A stretch of DNA of 64,000 nt from Cheiracanthium punctorium (lineage: Eukaryota; Arthropoda; Arachnida; Araneae; Cheiracanthiidae): contig JAWZYV010018234.1 in the NCBI GenBank assembly GCA_038373885.1, positions 434,001-498,000 on the forward strand, written 5' to 3'. The translations under genes were made by a program, and so were the position numbers. Positions 11,629 through 24,003 of the stretch are shown here, one piece after another. The notes below the pieces were generated by a model. The model had not been told where the DNA came from and made no database searches. It worked only from the letters and a program-made list of their open reading frames with translations. The first letter of the stretch is position 1; every line of letters starts with the position of its first letter.

Positions 11629-12879
11629 TATTAATAGTTTAACACTTTCTTTATTTTGATAATTCACAACCGAATTTTATAAACTTGCAGCATAAAGTTA
11701 AACGTTGACCCCGATCTCCTGCTTTTGAAAAATTGCTCCCTTTCTACAAATAGCACCGCTTGGGACAATTTCTTGTACATCAATTTTTAAATTCCAGTTT
11801 ATTCAACTTCCATTATTTTCTTTTGTTGGGGGCCCTCTTTTTTTAGCCGTGAGAATATCAGGAAAGTGAATGGGTTTCGTAGACGAAAACACGCATCTCG
11901 TGTTTAGAGGGAAAAATAAAATAAAATGAAGTAAAAGAGACATTGTTGTCCGTGGCTGGCGCTTTCGGCCGAAGCCAGTAATTCACAATCATGATAGCCT
12001 GCTGTCTCTGCTCTTGTTTCGTCCTTGTCTAACAACTTATTCTCTTCAAATATCTCGGCTATTGTTCTCTGAGAAGCAGAGAACATAGATTGGTCCACTT
12101 TCGAAGGTTAGCAGGTTCGATTTATTGGTTTCGACCGCGGTAAAGGAAAAACCAACATCGTTTTAGGAAGAGGTCGGTTTGTTAAAGCTATTCTTAAAAA
12201 AAAAAAAAAAAAAAAAAGAAGGGTAACGAAAGCCCACACACCTACACAATGTATTTATTTATGTGTATTTTTTTTTTTAAATCACGGTATGGTCAATTTG
12301 CCATAGAAAAGATATTTTTGGTAGGACTGTGACAAAAACTGGTAGAAACGATGCAAAAATGGGAAAAACTTAAGTGCCTTCATTTAATGAGCCTTAACGT
12401 AGCCTATAAAACTTTCTGAAGGGAGTTGTATAGCTTAGTAGCCCATAAAGGCGAGCAGTTACGGGAAGTAATACAGGAGTAGAGTATCACTATCTGAATC
12501 CAAAGAGCAGTCATATAGTATCTGTAACAACCAGGGCAATCGGTTTGCATACAGCCCTTAATGAAATCATGTAGTCAGTTTTAGTGAGTGAAAAAAAAAA
12601 GTATAAGGCATTCTATAATTTTTTTTATAGTTGTATAGAAATTGATTTTTTTTAAATAGGTTATAACTGCAACTTATTAAAAAAATAAAGCTGGTACGCC
12701 AACTGAAAAAAAAATTCCATTTTAATATCTAATTTCTTTTAAATTCATTCTTAATAGTCTAAGTTTAGAACTGGTTAATTTTTCTACTCTTGACTGCAGT
12801 ACAGGGCAATCATTTACGAATTAACTTTTTTATTAGGTTTAGAAATCTGAAATTTTCAAACTTTCAGTATTTATACAAC
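11629..12879. other. Gene-free stretch
   Basis: No gene or well-bounded repeat recognised. It includes an A tract near 12197-12217 and scattered poly-T. Confidence 0.5.
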
Positions 12880-12901
12880 ACAAAAAAGTTGTTCCTGTGT
12901 T

Positions 12902-13116
12902 TTGGATTATGGCAAACCTACACGAGGGGCATCTGCTATGCGGTGTTTGCCTTGGGCGGAAAACTTTTTAAGGGGTTATAACGCGTATTCACATTACATA
13001 TGGAGAAAACCGCTCAAAACTCCAGGCCGACAGCCACGCAGTAGGTCCGAACGTGGGATTTTTCCTACTTCAGCCATCCACTATGTTCAGTATCTTACCC
13101 TTTCGGCCATGGTGAG
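12902..13116 (-). repeat. tRNA-derived SINE, copy 1
   Basis: A minus-strand copy of the SINE family also seen at 25262, 35297 and 40608. Shared words in order are TCTGGAGTTTTG-like, ..AATGTGAATACGCGTTA.., AACCCCTTA and a TTGCCATAATC-type 3' end. It is flanked by imperfect direct repeats of about 20 bp (about 12880-12900 and 13118-13139, both containing AAAGTTGTTCCT), as expected of LINE-mobilised insertions. The promoter half is decayed here. Confidence 0.65.
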
Positions 13117-14875
13117 GACAACAAAGTTGTTCCTATGTTAGTTAGCATTAAAGTTTAACATTATATTTGAAATATTTCATATTTACGCAAAAGGTATACT
13201 GATCAGTACACTGAACATTTTGACAGAAATATGCACTTTTTTGTTTCTAAGAATATTGTAAGTTTTCACAGGATATTCCAAGACTATAGAAAATTCTAAA
13301 CAAGATTATTATAAGATGAAATCTATAAAATACTGGAAAAATTTAGCTTCATAGAAGTAATCATGTAAAATTTTGTACTTGAGATTAGTTTACAGAATAT
13401 CTTTATAAAAGTAAATATTCAAGAATTTTTTACTTCAAACAAATTTTGAAATGAACTTTTAAAATATTACTCTAAAATCAGATGACGTTTCAAGAGAAAA
13501 CAAAAATAGCTCGTTTAAATTTGTAAAATGCATGCCTGTTTACGCAGGCTGATAGCACGATCTTCTAAATCTTGTTTATTCTAAAAAAAATTATTTTTCT
13601 TTTCTTTTTTCTCTTTCTTCTTTGAACTTCCTTTTCAGTCACTTGTGATAATTAGATAAAAGATGATTTGACAGTGAAGAGCATATTAACCTTCAGAGAT
13701 GATAAAACATGAATAAGAAATCTCTTTTCATCAAACATTGAAGCACGCCTCTAGCTTCTTACAAAAAATTCTAATGATAAACATTTTGATTCCCCCCTCC
13801 CCCCCCATAAAAGTATTCTTCACTAATAGGGGGGGGGGAGGTATTCCTGTTACAGTATAATTTTAACTAAAATCCTGAAATGTGGTAGTGGTTAAAAAGT
13901 GGAATAGATGAAAACATTTTTAATATTTACAAACAGCACTTAAAGTACACACACTTCAGATATTTTTTTGTCAACCGTAATATAATTCTGCTGACAAATT
14001 TCTTGGAACTAAAATGAATAAAACAAAGTTATCTCACTAAAAATGTATGTTTGTAAAAGAAAAATAGAAAAACCGATAAATTATTAAGTAATAAATATGC
14101 TTTTCAGAGTAGATTTTCTTTTACGTGATACAGCCGATGCATTTGCTACTACTAAAAAATAACGAATCTGGGACTGAATTTTTGAGAGAAACACACTATT
14201 TCAACCCTAATGACTCCAAAAGGTAGAAAAAGTTATTCACAGATCGACTATTAAATAAAGTATTTTAATTATGCCAGGCTAAACAGCCAGAACTACTTAA
14301 TGCTACCTTTTATTTTTACTATGAAAAAATTCACTTTAATATTGCACTTAAGAAATTATTCATTTAATAATTTTTTTGTAAGAAATATTTATTCCCACAG
14401 TATTTTCGTAAAATTCTTTGATTCCGCCAGGGTTTGAATAACGTAGGGGAAACGCTACCGAACGGGGAAAAAAGAGGACCCGTTAAAATGAAATTTTAAG
14501 TTAATTAAGTTTTTTTTAATTAAAAGAAAAGAATCATAAAGATACAGAGCTCTGCTATAAAAGTGTTTGAGCTCGAAAGGTATTTAAGAACACATCAAAT
14601 AAGCGATAATGGGACTTTAAGAAATTAAACCAGGAATGTTGCTCAGTCCCATATAGCTGTTGTAGCATGATTAAATGCTAAAGTTATTTGAAAAATTAGA
14701 TCTCCCATGGGCATTGTTAACGATTCTAATCATATAGTTCTCAAACACGATCGCTATTCAGAATTCATTGTCCAACAGTTGGTCCCAACACAAATATCAT
14801 ACAACACATTTGGTTCCATATAAACATGACCTGTCTTCAGTGGTAGTCAGCGTTGTTTAGGATGGCCATTTAGGC

Positions 14876-15350
14876 AGGGGTAGAAATTTTTTCACCGCGG
14901 CACCCTTTAAGATTAAAAACATTTTGCGGCACCCTTCTCAAGCTAAAAACTTTCACGGCAGGTTACTTATACAGCAGTATGAATATGAAGTTTAGAATGA
15001 AACAGTTTGGATGCATTTTTCATCATTTCTCTTGTGCTTATAGGGCTAACCATCAAGAAAGTATTCAAGTATTCTCTTGGGAAAGTGATATAGAATTTCG
15101 CCCCACCCCCCAACTCAAGGAGTTCTTGTAAAAAGGAGACTACTGGACACTGAACTCTCTCGAACTTGACTGAAATATTTTTGTTTTCGCCCACTGGTCA
15201 TCGGCTTGGCTAATTTTTTTGTGGGATACCATTAAGAGAAAACTTTTTGATTATACTCCACCAAGTTTTAGACTTTTCTTGATTATCTCCAAGACACCCC
15301 TGGCATATGCTCGCCGGCACCCTGGGATGCCGCGGCTCACAGTTTGGGAA
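14876..15350. repeat. hAT-like MITE fragment (CAGGGGT start)
   Basis: It begins CAGGGGTAGAAATTT and ends near CGCGGCTCACAGTTTGGG, with internal GCGGCACCC words facing the other way near the right end. This end structure is typical of many hAT-derived MITEs. No matching 8-bp target duplication was found, so the right end may be truncated. Confidence 0.45.
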
Positions 15351-15517
15351 CTTCTGGTATACATGATTTAATTTTAAAGTACTAAACAAAAGAAACTGAT
15401 TATATGTTTATTTCCGCTAAGAGCTGAATTAAAAAATGCAAATACCTATCATAAAAATATAAAATAGATAAATTTATATGACATATATTGATAAAATTAG
15501 ATGACATGTTTTGTAGA

Positions 15518-15850
15518 ACTAAATGAGGAATTGTTCAGGAGAAAAATGTAAATAAAGCTTTACCGGTCCGTCGGAACAACAAATTCTGCATTCTACTGGT
15601 CCGTTCGATAGTGGTTTCGGACCAGCGGACCATCGTTCATTTTGATCTCTGGTTTAGATAATAGTTTCACAGCATAAGCGGCCGCGGGAGGACTTTTAAT
15701 AGGAGCACCGATGCTCTTGTGATAACGGAGGAAATAATTTGACAATAAAATTAAACTGGCCGATAAGGACGTATAACTGTTGTAAATGACAAATAATCTA
15801 ATTAAGACTTGCTTTTCTAAATCACTTCCTACAAAGATCGCATCCAACAA
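15518..15850. repeat. Dispersed repeat, copy A
   Basis: This segment aligns by eye with 45619-45850 in the same orientation. Shared words include ACTAAATGAGGAA, AAAATGTAAATAA, ATTCTACTGGTCCG and ACTTTTCTA-like tail text. A minus frame of 85 codons runs through it but carries no motif I recognise. Probably a fragment of an unidentified transposon. Confidence 0.45.
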
Positions 15851-18078
15851 TGGAAGAGAAAGGGAGGAAGCTTGACATATTCAACTTCACTTCCTCCGTC
15901 TGGTTATATTTATCAGAAAAAGATAGAAAAGGAGTCAATTATTTCCTGCATGATCACACATCTGAAAAAAAAGCTGGATAATGAAGGTCTTACCCCGCAT
16001 GCTTTTGCTGTCGTGAGTTACATAGTTTTTTAATAACACTTTTTAGACACGCATGGATAGCAAAACCTGAAAAAAACGTGTAAGAATCCTGCGAACCGAA
16101 GGCTAAGTCGCTGCTAAGCACCGCTATTTTAATTTCAAGCTTTACTCACTTCGTGCGCTGCTTTTACGTAAGTGCTGTTAACAGCGTAATGGTACTTTGA
16201 AATTTACTACCCTTTTTGCGTAAAAGATGAAAATTGTCAGTTGCGTTGGTCAATACATTTCTACAACCTCTCAAAGAAGTATTCGAGTGCCACAAATTTT
16301 GTATATTGGTTTCTAAAAGAACAGCAATATGTCTGCATAAAACTAACTGGGTGTGTCAATTTTAATACGAGTCATCAGATTTAAGTTATTTAGTTTATGC
16401 AAAAACTGCTAAACTACTTATTAAATCGACATAAGAAAATAGTCTTTTACTCGAATACTTCTTTTTTTAAATAACTGTATCATTTTAAAAATTAAAACTG
16501 ATAAAGAAGTTTTTTGCGGTTCATTGCTTCGAAAATGTCTGGCATCGCTGACTATAATTTCAGATGAACATGAAACTGCTGAAAGAATAAGTTATGGGGA
16601 TGTTACAAACAACTTTATTAATAAGCGAGTCGGGCTGAATCGCATTAAAATTTTATAATTATGGAATTTATAGCTTTCAAAAACTTTTATTGAAATATTA
16701 ACTGTTTCTATATTGAACCTATTTATAGTTATGAGCTGCTGCTTTATTAATGTTATTTTATTCATTCATTTATTTATTTAGACAAATTTATGCTAGTTTT
16801 GATATATGTAGCATATAAAGTTAAAAAAAAAAATATGTACAGGTTTTGTAAGGCCATTATTAACACAGACAAAGAACTTGAATGCAAATATTCAAACGAT
16901 ACAGCTGAATATGTTGTATTTTCTGAAAAAGGGTGATTGCAAAGGCCTAAGAAGTTCACAATTAAAATACTATTAAGCACCTTCCAAATGTTTCAGACTA
17001 ATTTAGACCTTTTAAATATTAATTATCATAAAAACTTTTAACTACACTTGTAAAAGATGAAATCTCTTTATCAAATGATCTTTGTGATGTTTGTTCTTGT
17101 GGGATATTTTAAGAAGATTTAATAAATAAATGTCCTTTTACTGCAATTTCACATTCAACATCCTTTTTAAAAAATAATTATTGCAAGTAGTGAAATAACA
17201 GAGGTTTTTATTTATTTTTTATTTTATTACTAAAAAGGGGCAGAAAATATTGCACTTGCCAACTTTGCATAGTTAATTTTTATTTAAAAATAATTTATGT
17301 ATTACTTTAGCATTCTACAATAAAAAAAAAATACTTATTTGAAATTTCTTGATTAATATAATGACAATTTACCTAAAAGATAACTAATCAATTTTTCACT
17401 GCATTTCTGCATTAATCTAAATAACACCCAACACACAGAATGCGAAACAGATAAATTAGTTCAAAAGTTAAAAACACACACACAAAAAATAATTTTACAC
17501 CGATTCACTTTCCTGTAACATATTTAGTGATAAAACATATCCTAAAACTACCTATATATATGCATGTGTAGCTGGTAGGTTAAATGCATAGAGTAATATT
17601 AGATGTTGGTTGTTACGATATGAGTGTCGATTTTTACAAACTAACAAAAAAATTTATATCTTGATGGACAACTTCTTTTTTCAAAGCTGTTTATAAACAT
17701 TGTTGAATGAAACATTGTATTATACTGGTTTGTATTGTTTCTTTAACCTACATACATATGTTAACATTTGTACTTTTTATATCTTTTATAATAACTTTTA
17801 CATTAACTGAGTTCAAAATGAGTTTCTGAAATTAGGCAAACAGATTTCATTGAAATAAATGAGTGCAGTAAGCAATAATGAATAATACAAAAATGATATT
17901 TTTTGCTCAGAATTATCTACTACACAAAAATACGTCGTGATTAGTGTTTTAAAATTGGAATTTCAATATGAAGTTTTTGAAGAAAAAAATCAAGTAAAAA
18001 GACACTTTTAATAATTTTTATAAAGTAATTTGCTTATAACAGTGTTCAGTTAACTTTCTTTAGTGTTGCTATATTTAT

Positions 18079-18146
18079 TATAAGTTTTATATGAAATATA
18101 AAACTTATATATTTCATAAATGAAATATATAAGTTTTAGATGAAAT
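18079..18146. repeat. AT-rich palindromes
   Basis: Two overlapping inverted repeats built from TATAAGTTTTAT and ATATTTCAT/ATGAAATAT could extrude cruciforms. Nothing links them to a bounded element. Confidence 0.6.
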
Positions 18147-19225
18147 AATTACATTTAGTGAGTTTTGCAGAAAGTAAAAATCATGAACAGCTATGAAGAA
18201 TTCGAACCACCAATTTCAATTATTTATATTTAATAAATTACTTAAAATTAAACTGTTAATTTCATAATTTTAAGCAATAAATATACTGAAAGGAATAAAA
18301 AAGAAAATTATTTTAGATCAAGAGGTTTCTTTAACAATTTGCACCACTCCGCTAAAAGAAAGTTCAAATAAACAAGTAAAACGATTGTAATAACACTTTC
18401 CATTATAGTTTCTCAACAAATGTTTTGAATTGGCCCAATTCAAATATTTCTTTTATTAGATAGAGTACTAGAAAACCTTATAAGAATTATTTGTTCACAC
18501 AAAACACTCGATGCGCACAACATAAACAGAAAGAAGTAGCGTATATTCTGCGAAGTTCGTCAAGATGCAAAAAGTTTTGTGCTTTCCCCCAAATTTTTTT
18601 CTAGATCCGCCACTCCAAGGCGGTCATTTGTTGCTTAATAGTGGAAGCAAAAGAAATTACGTATGTTCTGACTGCATTTCTCTCTGGATGTCATTTCCGT
18701 CAGCAAACCTTAGACCAGCGGTTCTCAACCTTTTGACTCCTCCCCCCCCCAACAAAGGTTAAGTTACGATGGCGCCCCCCCCCCTCACATTTTTCAGCAT
18801 ACATTCAGTTTTATAATCTTTAACAATGAATATTTAGTCGAATTTCCTACAAAATGTTATCACTAAAGTTTGAATGAACATTTTAAGCGAAAATGGATAT
18901 GTTTTTGAGTAAAAATGAGAATAAATAAGATGATTAAAAACAAAAAAAAAGAAGTAGCGTATATTCTGCGAAGTTCGTCAAGATCACTACTGCTCTTTGG
19001 TTTTTCTCGCCCCCCCCTCCCTGCAAACGCTCTGCGCCCCCCTTGGGGGTCGCTCCCCACCATAAGCGTAAAGTTTTCAAAATTATTGGGGGGGGCGGGC
19101 CCCACAGCCACATATATTAACGTCAGTGGCGTAGGGTTAGGGGGGTCATAACCACTCCCCATGAGAAATTTTTTGCCATACAAAATGTATATTACTCACT
19201 CCCTTATCATACACCCGTATACATA

Positions 19226-20734
19226 CACTCATGTCCATAAATTAAGGATAATGAAGTTCAGGAAAAGAAAGAGAAAGAAGCAAAACAAATTTGACTTATT
19301 TGTAAAGTCTATTTATTAAACAAAAAGTAAAGAGCAAAAAAGATGCTATATGTTTGGCATAATTAATAAAAATTGCAAGTTTTACTCCCTTGACCAAATT
19401 AAAAAAAAAACCTATTTACAAAAAACAGTATAACATGGTTAGTAGGATGGTTAATACGGAGTATGTCTCCCGGACAATGCAATACAGGCCTGACAACGCC
19501 TAGGCATGCTGAGTATCAAATGATCAATCTGATCTTGGGGAATATTACACCACTCATCAAGCAATGCACTCCGAAGTTCCGGTAGACAGGTGGGAGGGGG
19601 TTGACGGGCTGCAATTCGTCGGCCAAGCATATCCCACACATGCTCTATTGGATTCAAGTCCGGTGAGTATGCTGGCCAATGCATACGGGTGATATCCTCC
19701 GATTGAAGGCATTCGTCTACAATGTTTGCACGGTGAGGACGGGCGTTGTCATCCATAAACACAAATTCAGCACCCATGGCGCCCCGAAACAAACGTACAT
19801 GTTGTTCCAGAATGACATCCCGATAGATGTGGCCTGTCATCGTTACACTCTGAACATGCAGGTCAGTTCTGGAACCAAGAATAATTCCTCCCCAAACTAG
19901 CCATCCTGCACCACCGTAACGGTGTCTTTCAATGGTGTTCTCTTGGTGGTAACGGGTACCTGGAGCTCTCCAGATGAATGTCCGGCGAGAATCGGACTCC
20001 AAACTAAACCTGGACTCGTCGGAAAACATCACACAAGACCACTGTTGCGGTGTCCACAATGCATGCTCTCTACTCCAGGTTAATCGCGGGCGACAGTGAG
20101 TTGCGGTAAGTGGAACACATCTGACAGGCCTACGAGCATATAGACCAATGTGCCCTAAGCGTCTGTACACGGTCTGCCTTGAAACTGTCGTACCGGTAGC
20201 TGAAGAGAGCTGACGAGACAGGTCTGATGCTGTACTCCGCCTGTTTCTTTTGGCAGTAACTGCCAAATAGCGGTCCTCATTCGGCGTTGTAACTCGGGGG
20301 CGACCTGTGCGTAACGTCTACTCACATTACCATCATCTTGGAATCGTTGCCAAAGCCTGGAGATGACACTCTGGGCGATTCCAAGTTCCTCGGATACTTC
20401 CAGCTGGGTACGTCCACATTCCAGTCGTCCGATAATTCTGCCACGTAAAACATCCTCCAAATGCCTCTGCCTCCTTTGTCCCATAACTATGCGGTTTTTG
20501 CACTGAAAGGCTTTCAGAGCGCTTGTGAACAATTTTACTTCTTTGCCACCATTCCTTATATACCCCTCTCTTACACTCTCGTCATTGTGACGTACCATCC
20601 ACGCCATCTGGTGGTTTCCTTTAATTTGCATATTCTTCTTCAAGATGTGTGTGATCATTCCACAGGTGAAATTTTTATTTTAGAGATCAATTTCTGTGTG
20701 ATTCTGAATTATCCTTAATTTATGGACATGAGTG
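19226..20734. mobile_element. Tc1/mariner-type transposon
   Basis: A 1509-bp element with identical 27-bp inverted repeats at 19226-19252 and 20708-20734, starting CACTCATGTCC, flanked by TA on both sides. The only gene is a transposase on the minus strand. The second copy of the host element at 39.4-40.2 kb has the unoccupied site (ATACATATATG), which proves the insertion. Confidence 0.93.
19451..20484 (-). pseudogene. Tc1-like transposase, one frameshift
   Basis: The frame starts at the ATG at 20482-20484 (MGQRRQRHLEDVL) and reaches a stop at 19451. The N-terminal part has the helix-turn-helix region used for terminal-repeat binding (QLEVSEELGIAQSVISRLW). The C-terminal part is a DDE catalytic domain with FSDESRF, MDDNARPH and PDLNPIEHVWD; 34 residues separate the second D and the E, so it is DD34E. 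Near 20296-20312 the reading shifts by one base: the 1034-nt span is one short of a whole number of codons, consistent with a single-base deletion. About 344 codons matches the family. As it stands it should not give full-length protein. Confidence 0.88.
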
Positions 20735-20820
20735 TATATGTAAGTTGCAGAAGTTGTAACCCCCCCCCCCCCATGTAAAGTTTCTGGCTAGGCCACTGAT
20801 TCACGTACATATAACTTACT

Positions 20821-21001
20821 CATAGTTGCCAACTACTACGGAATATAATTAACCACTTTTTCTACATGATTTTTCGGCTTAAAATATAGCAAAATTTTTG
20901 TGCTGCGCGCGCAAGCTGGTTACTATTTTGAAAAAAATAAGTAAAAAATATACTGTTAACAAAAAGCGGTTAATTATATTCCGTAGTAGTTGGCAGCAAT
21001 G
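20821..21001. mobile_element. Palindromic MITE with 7-bp flanking repeat, copy 1
   Basis: A 181-bp segment whose two ends are inverted copies of about 40 bp beginning CATAGTTGCCAACTACTACG. It is flanked by ACTTACT on both sides (20814-20820 and 21002-21008). The equivalent 181-bp segment at 39865-40045 has the same flanking word. It is inside the 8-bp-TSD element and shared by both copies, so it inserted before that element spread. Confidence 0.65.
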
Positions 21002-21733
21002 ACTTACTATATATAAGTGTAAATTATTGGAGGCGCTGGAGCTCTATGGGTCCATAGAATTCTACACCTATGTAAGGTAAGTACCCATGTTAGTATCTTC
21101 CTACCATGTTATAAGTTAAAAATAGTAGCAAAGTAAAAAATCCAAAGGAGGAAAAAAAACATTTTCGATGAGATAGTGCATTTTAGACACATCTGAACTT
21201 TTCTTCATTTCATACTTTACATTGCATAATCTGATTTTAATTAACCAGACCCTGACGAGGGCAGCTTATAGTAACATTGTGTGTTACGTGGCGTCCTAAT
21301 GAATACTAAATCATGATTCAAATCAAAAGAAGAAAATTTTTAAAGGTACAAGTAAAGATTTTTTTTAAACGTTTGTAAATGGCGTGAATACTTTTTTTTA
21401 TGTTAGTATAAATTAGTTTTCTGTGTTTAGTGGTAAATTATTGGGTGGGCTCAGCCCCTATTCACAATTTATTGGGGGGGGGGAGGCTCGACCCCCATGG
21501 GCCCATATAACTCTACGCCTATGCTCTCCACAGGTTGAGAAACGCTGCCTTAGACAGTCCAGCAACAAAATAACTGTCTTTTATTTATTAATTAGTTTAT
21601 ACTTCGGGCACGAGGACCTCTTTACTACAATTTGTTCTAAAACTGGGGGATTTTTTTTTTTTTTTTCCCCTCACAAGTACTTTCAAATCTTGTCATTTTT
21701 TTCCCTTATCCAATTTGTGTATGTACTTTAGTG

Positions 21734-21870
21734 CTGGCGCGTAGCCAGGAAAATTTTTCGGGGGGGGGGGATATGAACTTATATGTGTATAAATAGACGG
21801 AATTTCATCACTAATCCAAAAATTTCGGGGGGGGGATATATCCCGATATCCCCCCCTGGCTACGCCCCTG
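21734..21870. mobile_element. 137-bp hAT-like MITE
   Basis: Inverted ends CTGGCGCGTAGCCAGG and CCTGGCTACGCCCCTG are flanked by the exact 8-bp duplication CTTTAGTG (21726-21733 and 21871-21878). The interior has G and C runs of 7-10. No coding capacity. Confidence 0.85.
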
Positions 21871-21966
21871 CTTTAGTGCGTATCTTAATTAAATGCAAAG
21901 CTAAAAATTGTACTAAATTCTGTTGATAATAAATCTTATGGGCTTGCGACCATCTGGGGCAGGGAG

Positions 21967-22352
21967 CTAGCCCGGACTGGCCAGGTCGGCTGGTCGGCGA
22001 TCGCCGAGGACCCTCGGCTCAATTGCGCCCTGGAGAGGCCCCCCAAAACGGATATACTACATTATAATTAGAGTAATTATATATCAGAGTATTTAAATTA
22101 TTTATTTCCCAGTAATCTTACGTCTACGCAGTTGCGCAGCGGAGGACCCCAGGAACCCTGCGGCTCGAGGGGGCTCCCGAAGAGTCAGGGGCTCGAAAAG
22201 CTCTAAAATAGTCAAATGTGGTTTTTAGGCACGTAAGACTAAATTCCAAATATTGCATATGCTAATATTCTAATAACCTCTAAATTGATCAGTAAGGGGC
22301 CCCCTTTTCAATCTCACTCCAAGGGCCTCCAAAAGGAGCCAGTCCGGGCCTG
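21967..22352. mobile_element. hAT-like MITE of the CCCGGACTGG family, copy 1
   Basis: The left end has AGCCCGGACTGGCCAGG and the right end GGAGCCAGTCCGGGCCTG, inverted copies of one another. The better-preserved relative at 28200-28642 has an exact 8-bp duplication. Here no matching duplication is readable. Confidence 0.65.
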
Positions 22353-23046
22353 GGGACCGAGGTATGTTGCCCGTCCTTCCTCCCATACTGTTACGCCACT
22401 GACTAGCTCACTAAATTTAAAGCGGCAGAACAACAACAACTATCTGTTATGAATACACCTTCTAAAAGGCCATTACTCAAAACGTGCCAGTGCATCACAG
22501 AATCTTTTTTCACTTCATTATACCATCCAATCGATACTTAACCTCTTAATCAGCATTGTGCGTTAACATATACGCCAGTAACCTGGATTTTCCTGGAATT
22601 GGCGCGGCTGGTCTCTCGCTATCTGTGTATGAAAATAATATATTACTTTTATTCTTGCATTCGTGAAAGCGTTTCATTGCCCAGATAGGATCGGCAACCA
22701 GTGTGAACTTGAGAAGCTAACGATGTGATGGGAAAAAAAAAAAAAATCTCTCACTTTTTCCGTTGATAGAAGCAGGTCGACTTATCGATTCCGGTTGCTG
22801 CAAGAGCATTATTTTTTCAAGTCTTCCATCCTGGTCCAATATTTTTGTTATTTTGTCCTGTCATACTTAATGTGGATAGATATATTTATTTATTTTCTCA
22901 TATTTAAGATGTATGCTGTTTACCGAAGCGTTTCAATTCACACTTTAGTTTTCTCTGTTCAGACTTCGTACTGTTATTTTTTTTCCCTCTCTTTCTTTCT
23001 TTTTTAATGTATTCTTAAAAAAAAAAAAAAAAATTCTGTTATTTTT
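22353..23046. other. Gene-free stretch
   Basis: No gene or bounded repeat recognised; AT-rich with an A tract at 22732-22746 and another at 23018-23033. Confidence 0.5.
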
Positions 23047-23771
23047 ACTTTCCGAACATGTACCATGCAAGGAAAGTATTGTAATCATGAGAACATTCGA
23101 CTTTGAGATTTTTATGTCTTTACAAGTTTTGTAGTCTTCTGAATTCTTTTATGCTATTTTTAAGAGATGTATGCGTGTGTAAACGCGATAGCTCCTAAAC
23201 GGTGCATTCGATTGAGCTAAAATTTGGTATATATCTTATAGATAGACCACCGTCGCACGAGTAGTATTGACATTGGCTTGTATAGGACTTATAATTTTTT
23301 TTGCAGGGCTGCAAAAAATAATTCCTTTACATTATGGCCTATGGACGGAATTTCTTGAAAGTGCGCTAGCGTCTAAAAGGTGAATTCGATTGAGCTCAAA
23401 TTAGGTATGTACTATATTACAGGTGAAGGTCACATGAACTGCATAGATTTTGGTATTTATAGAGCTGGTAGTTTTTCACAGGGTTGCAAAAAATATTTGT
23501 TATACATTAAATTCTTGAAAGTGCGCTAGCGTCTGGTGCAGTCGATTGAGTTCAAATGAGGTGCGCACACTATAGGTCACTGTCTTACATACTGTATAGA
23601 TTTTGGTGTGTGTAGGGCTTACAGTTTTTTGCAGGACTACAAAAAGGTATTCTTATATATTGCGCCCAATACATTGAAACCATTTGAAGTGCACTAGTGT
23701 CTGAGTATTACATCTAATTGAGTTGAATGAAATTTATTTAAATGCTTGGTAAAGATCAAGTGTTCGGAAAG
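23047..23771. repeat. Tandem repeat of about 170 bp enclosed by 11-bp inverted ends
   Basis: Four diverged units start near 23185, 23363, 23523 and 23691 (GCGATAGC, GCGCTAGC, GCGCTAGC, GCACTAGT), spaced 178, 160 and 168 bp; the last is partial. Each continues with a TCGATTGAG-like word and later a GCAGGGCTGCAAAAA-like word. The array is bracketed by CTTTCCGAACA (about 23048) and TGTTCGGAAAG (23761-23771), exact inverted copies. No protein is encoded. Confidence 0.65.
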
Positions 23772-24003
23772 ACGAGTGGAGTCACTCCAGATTTTTTACG
23801 TTTATATCCTCATATTTGGCTTTTGTTCAGCTTAATACAATTGCTGCTATTATTATTAGTATAATACAAGGCGCTTCAAAAATATCCAGCTCTTCTTTAA
23901 AGGGTGGTAGGGGGGGGGAGGACGAAGAGACGATTTAGAATTGCACAATTTAATGCAGAGTCAAAATGTCATCTTAATTACATCTTCACCATTAGAGTGG
24001 CGT

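Larger units (their letters stand above)
13140..18707. other. Gene-free AT-rich stretch with repeat fragments
   Basis: No gene was recognised in over 5 kb. It holds a hAT-like fragment (14876-15350), a dispersed repeat (15518-15850) and an AT palindrome (18079-18146). The remainder is low-complexity AT sequence with mononucleotide C and G runs near 13.8 kb. Confidence 0.55.
19061..21523. mobile_element. 8-bp-TSD element with CATARGCGTA ends, copy 1
   Basis: Ends are CATAAGCGTA (left) and TACGCCTATG (right), a 10-bp inverted repeat with one difference, flanked by CTCCCCAC (19053-19060) and CTCTCCAC (21524-21531). The inverted second copy at 39352-40210 has the same ends and its own 8-bp duplication. 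Without the inserted Tc1 transposon this copy is about 950 bp. It encodes no protein. An 8-bp target fits hAT or P superfamilies; the terminal bases do not decide between them. Confidence 0.75.
18716..21547. mobile_element. hAT MITE, outermost layer of a nested insertion
   Basis: The left end CAGCGGTTCTCAACC (18716) matches the right end GGTTGAGAAACGCTG (ending 21547), and both are flanked by the exact 8-bp duplication CCTTAGAC (18708-18715 and 21548-21555). These ends are classic for hAT. Removing the inner insertion at 19061-21523 and one copy of its target leaves an element of about 360 bp, so the original was a short MITE. Confidence 0.9.

Noticed and set aside
18583..18614. CTAGATCCGCCACTCC word as a transposon end
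   Set aside because: It resembles a hAT terminus, but no partner end or duplication was found.
18863..19183. 106-codon frame at the hAT MITE / inner element junction
   Set aside because: It crosses an insertion boundary and reads through G and C runs; a chance frame.
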